This document shows, piece after piece, positions 18,152 through 26,173 of a stretch of 64,000 nucleotides of DNA (position 1 is the stretch's first letter; every line of letters begins with the position of its first letter). A program made the position numbers and the translations under genes. Under the pieces are notes generated by a model. That model saw only the letters and a list, made by a program, of their open reading frames with translations. It had not been told where the DNA came from and searched no databases. This stretch comes from Bacteroidota bacterium (GTDB lineage: Bacteria; Bacteroidota; Bacteroidia; Chitinophagales; Chitinophagaceae), in assembly GCA_023418315.1 (NCBI GenBank), contig JAEZZY010000040.1, positions 62,001 through 126,000 of the forward strand, written 5' to 3'.

Positions 18152-18470
18152 GGTGGCCCGCAGATTGCGCGGATGGGGATGGTAGTATGGGTTTGGGGAT
18201 TAGGGTTTGGAATTTCGTTTTGAGGTTTTTGTTGTCCCGCAGATTGCGCGGATTTTCGCAGAGGGGGGGATAGTAGTATGGGTTTGGGGATTAGGTTTTG
18301 GAATTTCGCTTGAGGTTTTTGTTGTCCCGCAGATTGCGCGGATTTTCGCAGAGGGTGGATTGTAGTATGGGTTTGGTGATTAGGTTTTGGAATTTTGCAT
18401 TGAGAGGTTTTCGTCCTTTGATTTCCGGTTTTTGGTGGCCCGCAGATTGCGTGGATTTCGCAGATATTCG
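18152..18470. repeat. Four copies of the CGCAGAT-type repeat
   Basis: Copies of GTTGTCCCGCAGATTGCGCG, or the GGTGGCCCGCAGATTG variant, start near 18152, 18231, 18321 and 18434. The middle two are almost identical over about 90 bp, including the spacer TAGTATGGGTTTGGGGATTA. The reverse complement of the same core occurs after rho (2751-2904). Spacing is irregular (79, 90, 113 bp). The stretch 18130-18585 has no gene. Confidence 0.8.
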
Positions 18471-18585
18471 ATTTCTGCTAAAAAAATACACCGCGATGGA
18501 CGCGGCGCAGATACAAGGCTGTAAGCGGGTAACTTTCGGCTATTTGCTTTTGAATTGCTTCCTCTAAAAACTGAGGCGACCTACT

Positions 18586-18636
18586 CCAGGTATCCGGCTT
18601 GCTGTCTGAAGATGGGGGTGACGCCTTGGCTAACCA
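18586..18636 (-). pseudogene. Internal fragment of a DegT/PglE-like aminotransferase gene
   Basis: On the minus strand this reads CCAAGGCGTCACCCCCATCTT and continues through GCCGGATACCTGGA. It matches codons ~98-114 of the intact aminotransferase at 24558-25712 (QGATPIF and the following IDSEPDTW) with few changes. A one-base deletion after the IF codons shifts the frame and leads to a stop. It sits directly against the stop codon of the ATPase gene at 18637. With the 5' fragment at 19917-19997 it shows that a second aminotransferase copy once lay here. Confidence 0.7.
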
Positions 18637-19806
18637 TCAATACATTAATCCAAAATGCCATAGTGGAAGCACATTAAGGTATCCGGTTTCGATATCATCT
18701 TTGACGATAAATCCTTTTTCGGTGTTTTGTACCTGTTTTAACCCTTTATTTTTCCCTCCTATTTCAAAGTCCATATCTTCTATCTTAAAATCGGCCAATT
18801 CGGAAGAAATTACCGCATAATTTACCCGCAGTTGATTCAGGAAAAAAGTTTCGCGTATATTTCCTTTATTTTGATGTTCGCGTACGAGGTTATAAACAAG
18901 ATTTGTATTGTCTAAATAGACTTTGTTCACTTTACCTAACCCCCGAATACCGCCTGCATTGTCCCTGAGCTGAAGCATCATTCCGGCTTCTTCCAGGTAA
19001 TGAAGATAGTCGGCTACATTATTCCGGCTGACATGAAGCATTTCGGCAATCTTACTCATGTTGGGTTTAAAAGGTACGCTTTGGGCAATCATTGCCAATA
19101 GTTGCTTGAGCTTTCTTCCGGTTGTTACATTCATCCCTGCATATATAGGTATATCTTGTTCTAAGGTTTGATTGATAATTTGCCGCAACCGAATATCAAA
19201 ATCGTCTTCCAGTGCATAGGGATAATAGCCTTTTTTCAGATAATCAGAAAACAAAAGCAGGGGATGGGTAAGCTCCGGTGTCCGTACCTGATGGTTTATT
19301 ATTTCTGCGAGCGTATATTGGGGAACAGCTATTCCGTGAAATAAACCCAGATACTCTCTGAAAGACAGCCCCTGCATCTGATATACCATTGCGCGGCGAC
19401 TTAAATCCGCACTGCCTTTTTTAATATCAAGGACGGAAGAACCAGTAAAAACAACTTTTAGGTCTTTGTGATAATCGTAAATTAATTTTAACTCCTTAGA
19501 CCAGTCGGGATATTTATGTATTTCATCAATAAACAGATAGCGCCCTCCATATTTCACAAACTCTAAAGCCAGATCTACCAAACGGTTTTGTGCGAAATAA
19601 AAATCTTCCGCTGTAACGTAAAGCGTTTGATTCAGAGGAAGATTTTGTTTTATATACTGAAAAACCAAGGTGGTTTTTCCTACACCGCGCGGACCTATTA
19701 ATCCAATCAGCTTGTTTTGCCAATTAATTTGCCGGTACATATACCGGACAAATTTTGCATCCGTGTCGCTCATCTGCTTGTGAAAGCGTTCGAATAAGGA
19801 TTCCAT
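18637..19806 (-). CDS. AAA ATPase of the DUF4143 group (first copy)
   Basis: A 389-residue ATP-binding protein. Walker A is GPRGVGKT (residues 38-45) and Walker B is YLFIDEIH (about 90-97), followed by a sensor strand VVFTGSS. A winged-helix-like segment lies at about 250-275 (MSKIAEMLHVSRNNVADYL). The C-terminal DUF4143-type domain keeps only a weak nuclease-like pattern (DFEIGGKNKG). Proteins of this group are frequent accessory genes of unknown role. The gene lies between two fragments of a broken aminotransferase gene, and two inverted repeats stand before its start codon. No partner gene adjoins it. Function is not known; DNA binding by the winged helix is an inference. Confidence 0.8.
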   Translation of the reverse strand: MESLFERFHKQMSDTDAKFVRYMYRQINWQNKLIGLIGPRGVGKTTLVFQYIKQNLPLNQTLYVTAEDFYFAQNRLVDLALEFVKYGGRYLFIDEIHKYPDWSKELKLIYDYHKDLKVVFTGSSVLDIKKGSADLSRRAMVYQMQGLSFREYLGLFHGIAVPQYTLAEIINHQVRTPELTHPLLLFSDYLKKGYYPYALEDDFDIRLRQIINQTLEQDIPIYAGMNVTTGRKLKQLLAMIAQSVPFKPNMSKIAEMLHVSRNNVADYLHYLEEAGMMLQLRDNAGGIRGLGKVNKVYLDNTNLVYNLVREHQNKGNIRETFFLNQLRVNYAVISSELADFKIEDMDFEIGGKNKGLKQVQNTEKGFIVKDDIETGYLNVLPLWHFGLMY

Positions 19807-19829
19807 TTCTTTTTACACAAAACTACAAC

Positions 19830-19852
19830 AATTGCACTGTAAGGGTGCAATT
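19830..19852. promoter_or_regulatory. Inverted repeat, operator-like site 1
   Basis: AATTGCAC - TGTAAGG - GTGCAATT, perfect 8 bp arms with a 7 bp spacer, 24 bp upstream of the ATPase start codon. The GCAC-7-GTGC core is shared with site 2; the centres are 32 bp apart, about three turns of DNA. Confidence 0.65.
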
Positions 19853-19860
19853 ATTTATTC

Positions 19861-19885
19861 ATTTTGCACTGTAACGGTGCAAAAT
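19861..19885. promoter_or_regulatory. Inverted repeat, operator-like site 2
   Basis: ATTTTGCAC - TGTAACG - GTGCAAAAT, perfect 9 bp arms with a 7 bp spacer that differs from site 1 at one or two positions. The conserved spacer argues for a protein-binding site more than an RNA hairpin. Confidence 0.65.
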
Positions 19886-19916
19886 TGTTTTTAGGAACAA
19901 AGAAGTACTACCCATG

Positions 19917-19997
19917 TTAGGCAAAGACTTCGTTTACGTATTGTTGTTCTGTGCCACCCATGTGGGGAGAGAAGAGCCCTATTTTTGTCATTTGCAT
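19917..19997 (-). pseudogene. 5' fragment of a DegT/PglE-like aminotransferase gene
   Basis: From an ATG at 19997 the minus strand encodes MQMTKIGLFSPHMGGTEQQY, then VNEVFA and a stop. The intact gene at 25712 begins MQSPKIWLSSPHMGGTEQQY, then VNEAFE. The match is close over the first 26 codons and then ends. The remainder of the gene is missing or replaced by the ATPase unit, and a small internal piece survives at 18586-18636. It is a relic and is not expected to be functional. Confidence 0.8.
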
Positions 19998-20091
19998 GAA
20001 ACGAAAATTATTTATACTGATTTACTATTGTTAAGTTGAAAGTATTAAGCGTAAAGCTGTAAGCGGATATTAGTTAATGTATTCAAGTACA

Positions 20092-21276
20092 TTATTCCTG
20101 CCAACTTATACCTGATGTCATCCTATTTGTATCCATGTTATTCAGCTCGTGGTAAGGCACTACTTCTATCCCATCACTTCTTCTCTGACCTATGTCGCCA
20201 CCATACACGATATAGCCGCCTGCTGTTCCTGAAATCTTATTCCAGAAATGGATTCCTTTAAAATATTCATTAGTTACTGTTTGCCCTGATTTTATTTCTA
20301 CGGGAATAAGATGAGGCCCGTTTTCTATCAGTAAATCTACTTCGTTGCCTACATTATCTCTCCAAAAATATAAATTGGCGTTTTTAGCTGCGTTAAATCT
20401 GCGTTTCAAAAATTCCAGCACAATCATATTTTCAAATAAAGCTCCGCGAAACGGGTGTATTTCCAGTTGAGATGCGTTTTCTACGCTCATCAACGCTACT
20501 GCCAGCCCTGTATCATAAAAATACAACTTAGGCTGCCGGACAATTCTTTTATTGAAGTTCCGGTGATACGGTTGCAGCCGGAATGTAATAAAGCTTGTTT
20601 CGAGAACACTTATCCATGAGCTAATCGTTTTTACATCCACTCCCACTTCCACAGCAAGACTGCTCATATTCAGCAACTGACCCACCCTGCCGGCACAAAG
20701 CCTGAGAAAACGTTCGAAATAAGATAAGCTGGTGATGTTTTTAATGAGCCGTACATCTCTTTCCACATAGGTACGGATATAAGACGCATACCATTTTGAA
20801 GGATCCGTATTGTCTTTATACAAGGCAGGATAACCTCCTTTCAGGAGCAGCCGGTTGCTATTTTTTTCCCTATTGCCAATCTCTTCCAAACTTAGTGGCA
20901 ATAAATTCAGAAAACCGACCCGTCCTGCCAGGCTTTGGGATATGCTTTCCTGAAGCAGAAAATTGTTGGAACCGGTGAGGATGTACTTGCCTGTGCTATC
21001 CGCTTCATCTAATATTTGCTGCAGGTAGGAAAATAACTCGGGAGCCCTTTGTATTTCATCAAATATAGCGCCTTGCTCATAGCTTGACAAAAAACCTCTC
21101 GGGTCTTCCTCCGCAAAACGGCGGATATCCGGATTTTCCAAGCTGATATAAGGTTTATCAGAAAAAACATGCCGTACTAAGGTGGTTTTGCCTGATTGTC
21201 GCGGACCTACTACAGCTACTGCTTTAAACTGTGTTGCCAACGACCTTAGTTCTTTTTCGGCAGTTCTTACGATCAT
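20092..21276 (-). CDS. AAA ATPase, AAA_14/DUF4143 type (second copy)
   Basis: A 394-residue member of the classic AAA_14-DUF4143 family. Walker A is VVGPRQSGKTT (residues 22-32) and Walker B is AIFDEIQ (about 70-76), followed by YILTGSNNF. A winged-helix-like part lies at about 205-260 (MSSLAVEVGVDVKTISSWI). The DUF4143 domain has the PD-(D/E)XK nuclease-like pattern NEVDLLIE then PVEIKSGQ (about 310-332). It shares architecture with the gene at 18637 but little direct sequence, so the two are not a recent duplication. A perfect 15 bp inverted repeat stands 9 bp before its start. Biological role unknown. Confidence 0.88.
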   Translation of the reverse strand: MIVRTAEKELRSLATQFKAVAVVGPRQSGKTTLVRHVFSDKPYISLENPDIRRFAEEDPRGFLSSYEQGAIFDEIQRAPELFSYLQQILDEADSTGKYILTGSNNFLLQESISQSLAGRVGFLNLLPLSLEEIGNREKNSNRLLLKGGYPALYKDNTDPSKWYASYIRTYVERDVRLIKNITSLSYFERFLRLCAGRVGQLLNMSSLAVEVGVDVKTISSWISVLETSFITFRLQPYHRNFNKRIVRQPKLYFYDTGLAVALMSVENASQLEIHPFRGALFENMIVLEFLKRRFNAAKNANLYFWRDNVGNEVDLLIENGPHLIPVEIKSGQTVTNEYFKGIHFWNKISGTAGGYIVYGGDIGQRRSDGIEVVPYHELNNMDTNRMTSGISWQE

Positions 21277-21285
21277 GTTGCAAAC

Positions 21286-21318
21286 TTACAATTTTGGAAT
21301 TGGATTCCAAAATTGTAA
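21286..21318. promoter_or_regulatory. Perfect 15 bp inverted repeat before the second ATPase
   Basis: TTACAATTTTGGAAT - TGG - ATTCCAAAATTGTAA, arms fully complementary, spacer 3 bp. It lies 9 bp upstream of the ATPase ATG (21276). No long T run follows on the minus strand, so it is more likely an operator or translation-control hairpin than a terminator. Confidence 0.75.
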
Positions 21319-21351
21319 AGATTTCATTGGTGGAAGCAATGTACTGCTAAG

Positions 21352-21441
21352 TCAGAAATGTTTATCAAAACCATCTACATTGAAGCCGGGAAGTACGCTC
21401 CAGTTAGGCATCAAAAAGTCCTCATTTACATACGGATGGCT
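21352..21441 (-). pseudogene. Possible diverged aminotransferase fragment
   Basis: The minus strand encodes SHPYVNEDFLMPNWSVLPGF, then NVDGFDKHF and a stop. It lines up with the intact aminotransferase segment around codons 20-46 (YVNEAFETNWV, PLGPNVNGLEQ) through YVNE.F, NW, P.G and NV.G. A short gap removes the GGTEQQ segment. The similarity is weak and could be chance or come from another DegT gene. It is listed because two clear fragments of the same gene lie within 3 kb. Confidence 0.4.
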
Positions 21442-21450
21442 GATTAACCC

Positions 21451-23916
21451 TTATTTTCCTAAACCGCCCAAAAGCTGTCCAAGCAGTTTCAACCCGTTTG
21501 CCACTACCTCTTTTTTTAGCGGGATATGCAAATAAGTATCTCCTGTTGTTTCGTCTTCTTTTACTATGGCGCTAAGCAATTGCTCTGTTTTGGAAGTATC
21601 GGAAAGGGTGTGCATCAGCTTTTCCAGAAAATCCGAACCACTCTCTAACAATTCCTTTGTTTCGTTTTTAATGATGCTGCTTGCAGGCGTACCAACATTC
21701 CGCTGTTCTTCCTCTTCAAAGAAATCCAGGGTCTGCTGAACGGCTGCCTGTTTCTTTAGTTTTTCTTTAGGGTCTTGCGGAGGGGTGCCTGCGACGGCTT
21801 CCATATCCGTAACGCTTACCAATGCAGGCGATGCCGTAGCTTCAGTAAGGCCTTTCACTTGTTTCATCAGCTCGTTGAACTTAGTTTCGCCCAGGAACAC
21901 CGAGCTGTCTCCGTTGTCCAAAATCCCTGCTGCTACGGAAGATTTGAATTTCAGCTTTGTCAGCATTTCCTCCTCAATGGTATCTTTGGCTATGAGGTTG
22001 ATGACTTGTACATTTTTCTTTTGCCCCATCCGATGGATGCGGGCAATTCGCTGTTCCAATACGGCAGGATTCCACGGCAAATCAAGATTGATAAGCAGGG
22101 AGGCGGATTGGAGGTTCAGCCCCACGCCTCCGGCATCGGTAGATAAAAAGACACGACTTTTCGGATCATTCCTGAAATTATCAAATAGTTTTTCTCTGTC
22201 TTTGCTGGCAATACCGCCGTGCAGGCTTTCATAGCCAATGCCCCTGCTGTCCAGCTCCTGCGCTACAATACGAGTCATACGCTCCCATTGGCTGAACACC
22301 ACCACCTTTTCATCACCGTTTTCCATCACTTCTTCCAGAATGCTCATCAACTCATCCACTTTAGTATCATGGCGGGTTTTCTGGTCAATGATGAACGTAC
22401 TGTCGCAAGCCATCCGCATCAGGTTCAGGTTGATGAGCAACTTTTGCCTATCACTTTCACTCAAGAATTTAAACCGCGCCCATTTGTTTACTAATTTTAC
22501 GACTATTTCATAGGAATCAGCGTAATAATTCCTTTGCATGGGAGTCATCGGCACAAAGATGTTTTTATCCATCCGCGCCGGCAGTTGCTTCAGTACCTCC
22601 CGTTTATGTCTGCGTAGCAATACATCTTGCAGCAGTATAGCAATTTTGTCTAAATCTTTATAGCCGATTACTTTGCCTGTATCTTCATCTGCAATCTGAT
22701 GGGCGGATACAAAACGAAACAATGCTCCCATCAAAAACGGATTCACCATCTGCACCACCGAATACAATTCTTCCAACTTATTTTCCAAAGGGGTTCCGGT
22801 CAGTACGATACAGTGTTTAGACTGTACTTTTTTTACGTTTTGTGCGGTAAGCGTTTGCCAGTTTTTAATCCGCTGCGCTTCATCAAGAATCACTAAATCA
22901 AACTCATTTCGGTTGATGGCATTTATATCTCGTCCTACTACATTGTATGTGCATATATTGTAGAAACTATCATCGGCATATTGTTTTTCACGTTCTATAA
23001 TATTGCCTTCTACTACGCATAGGCTGCTATCCGTGAATTTTTCTATTTCAGATTTCCACTGATATTTTAAAGAGGTGGGGCAGATAATCAGTACCCGGGA
23101 AATACCCAACAGTTTTTTCATGCCTTCCGCAGCAGCAATCGCCTGAATGGTTTTACCCAAGCCCATATCATCTGCTATCAGGCAGCGGCTTTTACGTAAG
23201 GCAAATTCTACGCCCTCCTGCTGATAAGGAAACAAGGATGTTTTGATGATAGTTTTGAAAAATGTAGCGGGTTGTTTTAGTGCCTTGTCAATCGTTTTAT
23301 TCCGTTCTTCTTCTTCACGTTTTTCAAGGATAAAATGCAGGGCATCAGGATAGCAGCGGAAATCGGGATGCAATGAAAATGCTTTTTCAAAGAACAGATT
23401 CATGCTGTTGTAAACACCGGGCAGAAGCGTATTTTCCGCATCGAAAAACGGCTTGCTCAGCTTTTGAAATTCCGCATTCAGTTCCGTCCCAATTCGTAGT
23501 TTCACCTTTCTTTCCGCACCGTAGTCTAAATACACCGAGGTATAATGCGGCGTGTAGCCCTGCCTGAGCAATTTTTTCTTTTGTGCATTTTTATTAATCT
23601 GCAACAAAACATATTCAATATGCTTGCAAGTACCTAATTGGTTAGTTTTAAAATCCATACAGGAACAAAAATTCCAACCCGGCTCTGCTCCTCGGATAGC
23701 TACCTTATAAATATTTTCACCCTTGCTGCCGGAAACGCTATAATCTGAAAACACCGCTCCATTACCTATATTCTTTACGTTAAATTTCTGTGTGGTGGCA
23801 TATTGTTTCCGCAAAGCCGATTGCCACTGATCTATAGACATTTTATCCGGTTTGCGGTGGTAGGATATCTTGGGTGTTGATTTTTTGGATTTGACTGTTT
23901 TTTTACGTGGTGGCAT
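21451..23916 (-). CDS. SWIM zinc-finger SNF2-family helicase
   Basis: An 821-residue DNA-dependent ATPase. A lysine-rich N-terminus is followed by a SWIM zinc finger (C84-x-C86 ... C97-x-H99 within CSCMDFKTNQLGTCKH). The SNF2 motor has motif I DDMGLGKT (249-256), the DEAQ box LDEAQRIKN (about 344-352) and a helicase C domain ending in the arginine-finger motif QRIARIHRMGQ. SNF2 proteins move along duplex DNA or remodel protein-DNA complexes; bacterial members occur in both repair and phage-defence settings. It is the only gene between the ATPase segment and the aminotransferase, with no nuclease or methylase beside it. The specific role is unknown. Confidence 0.9.
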   Translation of the reverse strand: MPPRKKTVKSKKSTPKISYHRKPDKMSIDQWQSALRKQYATTQKFNVKNIGNGAVFSDYSVSGSKGENIYKVAIRGAEPGWNFCSCMDFKTNQLGTCKHIEYVLLQINKNAQKKKLLRQGYTPHYTSVYLDYGAERKVKLRIGTELNAEFQKLSKPFFDAENTLLPGVYNSMNLFFEKAFSLHPDFRCYPDALHFILEKREEEERNKTIDKALKQPATFFKTIIKTSLFPYQQEGVEFALRKSRCLIADDMGLGKTIQAIAAAEGMKKLLGISRVLIICPTSLKYQWKSEIEKFTDSSLCVVEGNIIEREKQYADDSFYNICTYNVVGRDINAINRNEFDLVILDEAQRIKNWQTLTAQNVKKVQSKHCIVLTGTPLENKLEELYSVVQMVNPFLMGALFRFVSAHQIADEDTGKVIGYKDLDKIAILLQDVLLRRHKREVLKQLPARMDKNIFVPMTPMQRNYYADSYEIVVKLVNKWARFKFLSESDRQKLLINLNLMRMACDSTFIIDQKTRHDTKVDELMSILEEVMENGDEKVVVFSQWERMTRIVAQELDSRGIGYESLHGGIASKDREKLFDNFRNDPKSRVFLSTDAGGVGLNLQSASLLINLDLPWNPAVLEQRIARIHRMGQKKNVQVINLIAKDTIEEEMLTKLKFKSSVAAGILDNGDSSVFLGETKFNELMKQVKGLTEATASPALVSVTDMEAVAGTPPQDPKEKLKKQAAVQQTLDFFEEEEQRNVGTPASSIIKNETKELLESGSDFLEKLMHTLSDTSKTEQLLSAIVKEDETTGDTYLHIPLKKEVVANGLKLLGQLLGGLGK

Positions 23917-24327
23917 TTCTATTAAAAATGTCGGTTTTATTTATTTACGAGAATGTTAGTAGCATCCCCGGCTAAAACTAAGTTGGTTTTCCCTGCACCA
24001 TGCGAAACTTATGATGCAATTATACATTTATTCTGCGCTATGATAGAGCAAAATAAGGGTAATATTATGTGGTAATCGTATCTCCCGTAAACAATCTTTT
24101 CGCTCTTGCCGGTATTATGACCAACAAGAAACAGAACAGCGGAAGCATGTTGTGGTGAGAACGCCAACAACAGCGGAAGCCGACGTGATATGAACTCAAA
24201 ATTTTTCAAGAAAAGATGTAATCATAGCTTCAACTAAATGCAAATTTAGCAAAAGCTATAATCATACTTATAATTTTTTTGGTTTGACGGTTAATAAATA
24301 TGGTTGAAAACTTTTATAGCTTCCTTG
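23917..24327. other. Intergenic stretch upstream of the SNF2 gene
   Basis: No recognised gene. An open frame on the minus strand (24009-24209, 66 codons, starting MKNFEFISRRLPLL) matches nothing I know. A good TAAATTTG box lies 32-39 bp upstream of it (24241-24248, minus strand). That promoter may instead serve the SNF2 gene with a leader of about 320 nt. The direct repeat GCTTCCGCTGTT occurs twice inside the frame. Confidence 0.35.
24241..24248 (-). promoter_or_regulatory. Candidate -7 promoter element upstream of SNF2
   Basis: TAAATTTG on the minus strand, a full match to TAnnTTTG. It is the only such match seen between 23917 and 24330. Confidence 0.4.
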
Positions 24328-24398
24328 TTTTTGGTAAAAACCCGCCTGAAAAGATTTCATTAGGGTAGAAATGTGAACTAACGGGTTTGTTTAGTTCA
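24328..24398. repeat. Copy A of a ~70 bp hairpin-bearing repeat
   Basis: Starts TTTTTGGTAAAAACCCGCCT and ends in an inverted repeat TGAACTAA ... TTAGTTCA (9-nt loop). It aligns along its whole length with the sequence at 27159-27227, where loop bases differ but the stem is kept. The two copies lie in the same orientation and flank the pglE - toxin remnant - pglD segment. Confidence 0.7.
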
Positions 24399-24431
24399 AT
24401 TTTTATTATTCATTTAGAATAACCATTCCCC

Positions 24432-24470
24432 AAAAAAATTTTGGCAACTTATTGAAAAGTTGCCAAAATT
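24432..24470 (-). terminator. Terminator of the polysaccharide operon
   Basis: A perfect 14 bp stem AATTTTGGCAACTT / AAGTTGCCAAAATT with a 6-nt loop. On the minus strand it is followed by a run of T and then GGGG. It stands about 90 bp after the stop codon of the last polysaccharide gene (24558) and probably ends that transcript. Confidence 0.8.
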
Positions 24471-24557
24471 GAAAAACTTGCCTCAACTTGAAAACAAACC
24501 AAGCTATACACTGCTTATTTTTTTAAAATAGGAAAAACCCCAACCGGTGATGCACAC

Positions 24558-25712
24558 TTATGCTACCTGACCGGCAAATACCGAACGCAGCACCGCAAAA
24601 ATCCGGTCGAAATCGGCATCGGTGAGGTTGGAGCCGGAGGGCAGACACAGCCCTTGTTCAAATAATTTTTCCGAAGTGCCATCACCATAAAAAGCGCAGC
24701 CTTCAAACACCGGTTGCAGGTGCATGGGCTTCCACAATGGACGGCTTTCAATGTTATCTTTTTCCAGCGCGAGGCGCAGGTCTTCTCTGGTGATGCCGCC
24801 CGTTTCTTCGGGATTGATTAAGACGGTGGTGAGCCAGCGGTTGCTGAAATAACCTTCCGGCTCTTGAACAAAGCTTAGACCCGGCACCTGCGACAACTCT
24901 CTATAATAGCGCTCATAATTTGCGCGGCGTTGATTGATTCGTTCCGGCAGCACTTCCATTTGTCCTCTGCCTATGCCGGCGCAGATATTACTCATACGAT
25001 AGTTGTAACCGATATGGCTGTGCTGATAATGCGGCGCTTCATCCCTTGCCTGTGTAGAAAGAAAGCGCGCTTTTGCTGCATATTCGTCGTTCTTACTCAC
25101 CAAGGCTCCGCCACCGGAAGTGGTGATGATTTTATTACCGTTAAAGGATAAAATGCCGATTTCGCCAAAGCTGCCACACATCGTACCGTTGATATGGCTT
25201 CCTAAAGCTTCTGCTGCATCCTCCACCACAGGGATGTCATATTTTGCAGCTATCGCACTAATTTCCTGCATTTTGGCAGGCATACCGTAGAGGTGTACGG
25301 GGATGATGGCTTTGGGTTTTTTGCCTTTGGCGATGCCTTCTTTGATGGCTTGCTCTAAAAAAACCGGACTCATATTCCAGGTATCCGGCTCGCTGTCTAT
25401 GAAAATGGGCGTGGCGCCTTGGTAGGTGATGGGATTGGCAGAAGCCGAAAAGGTAAAGCTCTGACACAGTACCGTATCTCCATGGGAAATGCCGAGCATT
25501 ACCAAGGCCAGATGGATGGCAGAAGTACCGGTGCTAAGTGCTGCGGCGGCGCCCTGCTGCTCGCCAAATACAAAGCGGGTAAGATCCTGTTCCAAGCCGT
25601 TTACATTGGGACCGAGCGGAGCTACCCAATTGGTCTCAAAGGCTTCGTTTACGTATTGTTGTTCTGTGCCGCCCATGTGCGGAGAGGAGAGCCATATTTT
25701 CGGTGATTGCAT
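24558..25712 (-). CDS. pglE: DegT/DnrJ/EryC1 aminotransferase, PglE-like
   Basis: A 384-residue PLP-dependent sugar aminotransferase. The N-terminus WLSSPHMGGTEQQYVNEAF and GPNVNGLEQDL is typical of the PglE/LegC/PseC branch. The PLP-binding lysine is in LSFNGNKIITTSGGG, and the acidic residue contacting the cofactor ring is in PVVEDAAEALGS. In bacillosamine synthesis this enzyme puts an amino group on C4 of the UDP-4-keto sugar made by PglF; PglD then acetylates it. PglD and PglC homologues are nearby (26537, 27302), which supports this role. It is the last gene before a strong terminator. Broken copies of its 5' part occur at 18586-19997. Confidence 0.8.
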   Translation of the reverse strand: MQSPKIWLSSPHMGGTEQQYVNEAFETNWVAPLGPNVNGLEQDLTRFVFGEQQGAAAALSTGTSAIHLALVMLGISHGDTVLCQSFTFSASANPITYQGATPIFIDSEPDTWNMSPVFLEQAIKEGIAKGKKPKAIIPVHLYGMPAKMQEISAIAAKYDIPVVEDAAEALGSHINGTMCGSFGEIGILSFNGNKIITTSGGGALVSKNDEYAAKARFLSTQARDEAPHYQHSHIGYNYRMSNICAGIGRGQMEVLPERINQRRANYERYYRELSQVPGLSFVQEPEGYFSNRWLTTVLINPEETGGITREDLRLALEKDNIESRPLWKPMHLQPVFEGCAFYGDGTSEKLFEQGLCLPSGSNLTDADFDRIFAVLRSVFAGQVA

Positions 25713-25960
25713 TTTGGTTCTTATTGTATGTGATATTTATTTTCTAATTATTAATTTATATACTGTATTTATAACAATTACTCTTAAGCTCCAAATTCCA
25801 CGGCCATACTTTTCCTGCGCCGGTAAAGGTGCTAATAGGCTATTTGGGTACTACTAGTTTTGTACGGCTGCTTTTATAACCCTATCTAACGACATTTTCT
25901 ATTGATTTACAGCATAAAAATTACTGTAAATTTTGAAATCGCAGCGGTTAAATTTTGAAA

Positions 25961-26173
25961 TTACAAAGACACTGTTTCCCGCATCATTTGGGATATTTCT
26001 AATTCATTTAAAGCCGGACTGCCAAAAAAATCCAAATCCACAGAAATGCGATGACCGATTTGTAAAGCCAAAGCTGTTCCTCCTACCAAATAAAAAGAGG
26101 ACAAGGTTTCATAAGCTGCCAAGCTGTTTAATAATCCCAAAAGTTTGGGGCTGACTGCCTGAACTTGTAACAT
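25961..26173 (-). pseudogene. Truncated AbiEii-type nucleotidyltransferase toxin
   Basis: Seventy codons with the N-terminal core of the AbiEii/AbiGii toxin family: the nucleotidyltransferase loop LVGGTALALQIGHR followed by the metal-binding SVDLDFF. Full-length members are about 200 residues or more; here a stop follows MMRETVSL and no continuation is found in any frame of the next 150 bp. A repeated AAATTTTGAAAT lies at the breakpoint. It overlaps the end of the upstream DUF6922 gene by 46 bp, as in intact pairs. The 248 bp after it, up to pglE, hold nothing recognised. It is presumably inactive. Confidence 0.75.

Noticed and set aside
18152..18470. CRISPR-like array
   Set aside because: Only four copies with irregular spacing, spacers themselves repeated, and no cas genes nearby; the copies after rho show it is a dispersed repeat.
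18637..23916. A complete phage-defence island (two ATPases plus SNF2 helicase)
   Set aside because: No nuclease, methylase or other known defence partner adjoins them, and the ATPases carry separate upstream sites and lie in gene relics; the set looks like independent insertions.
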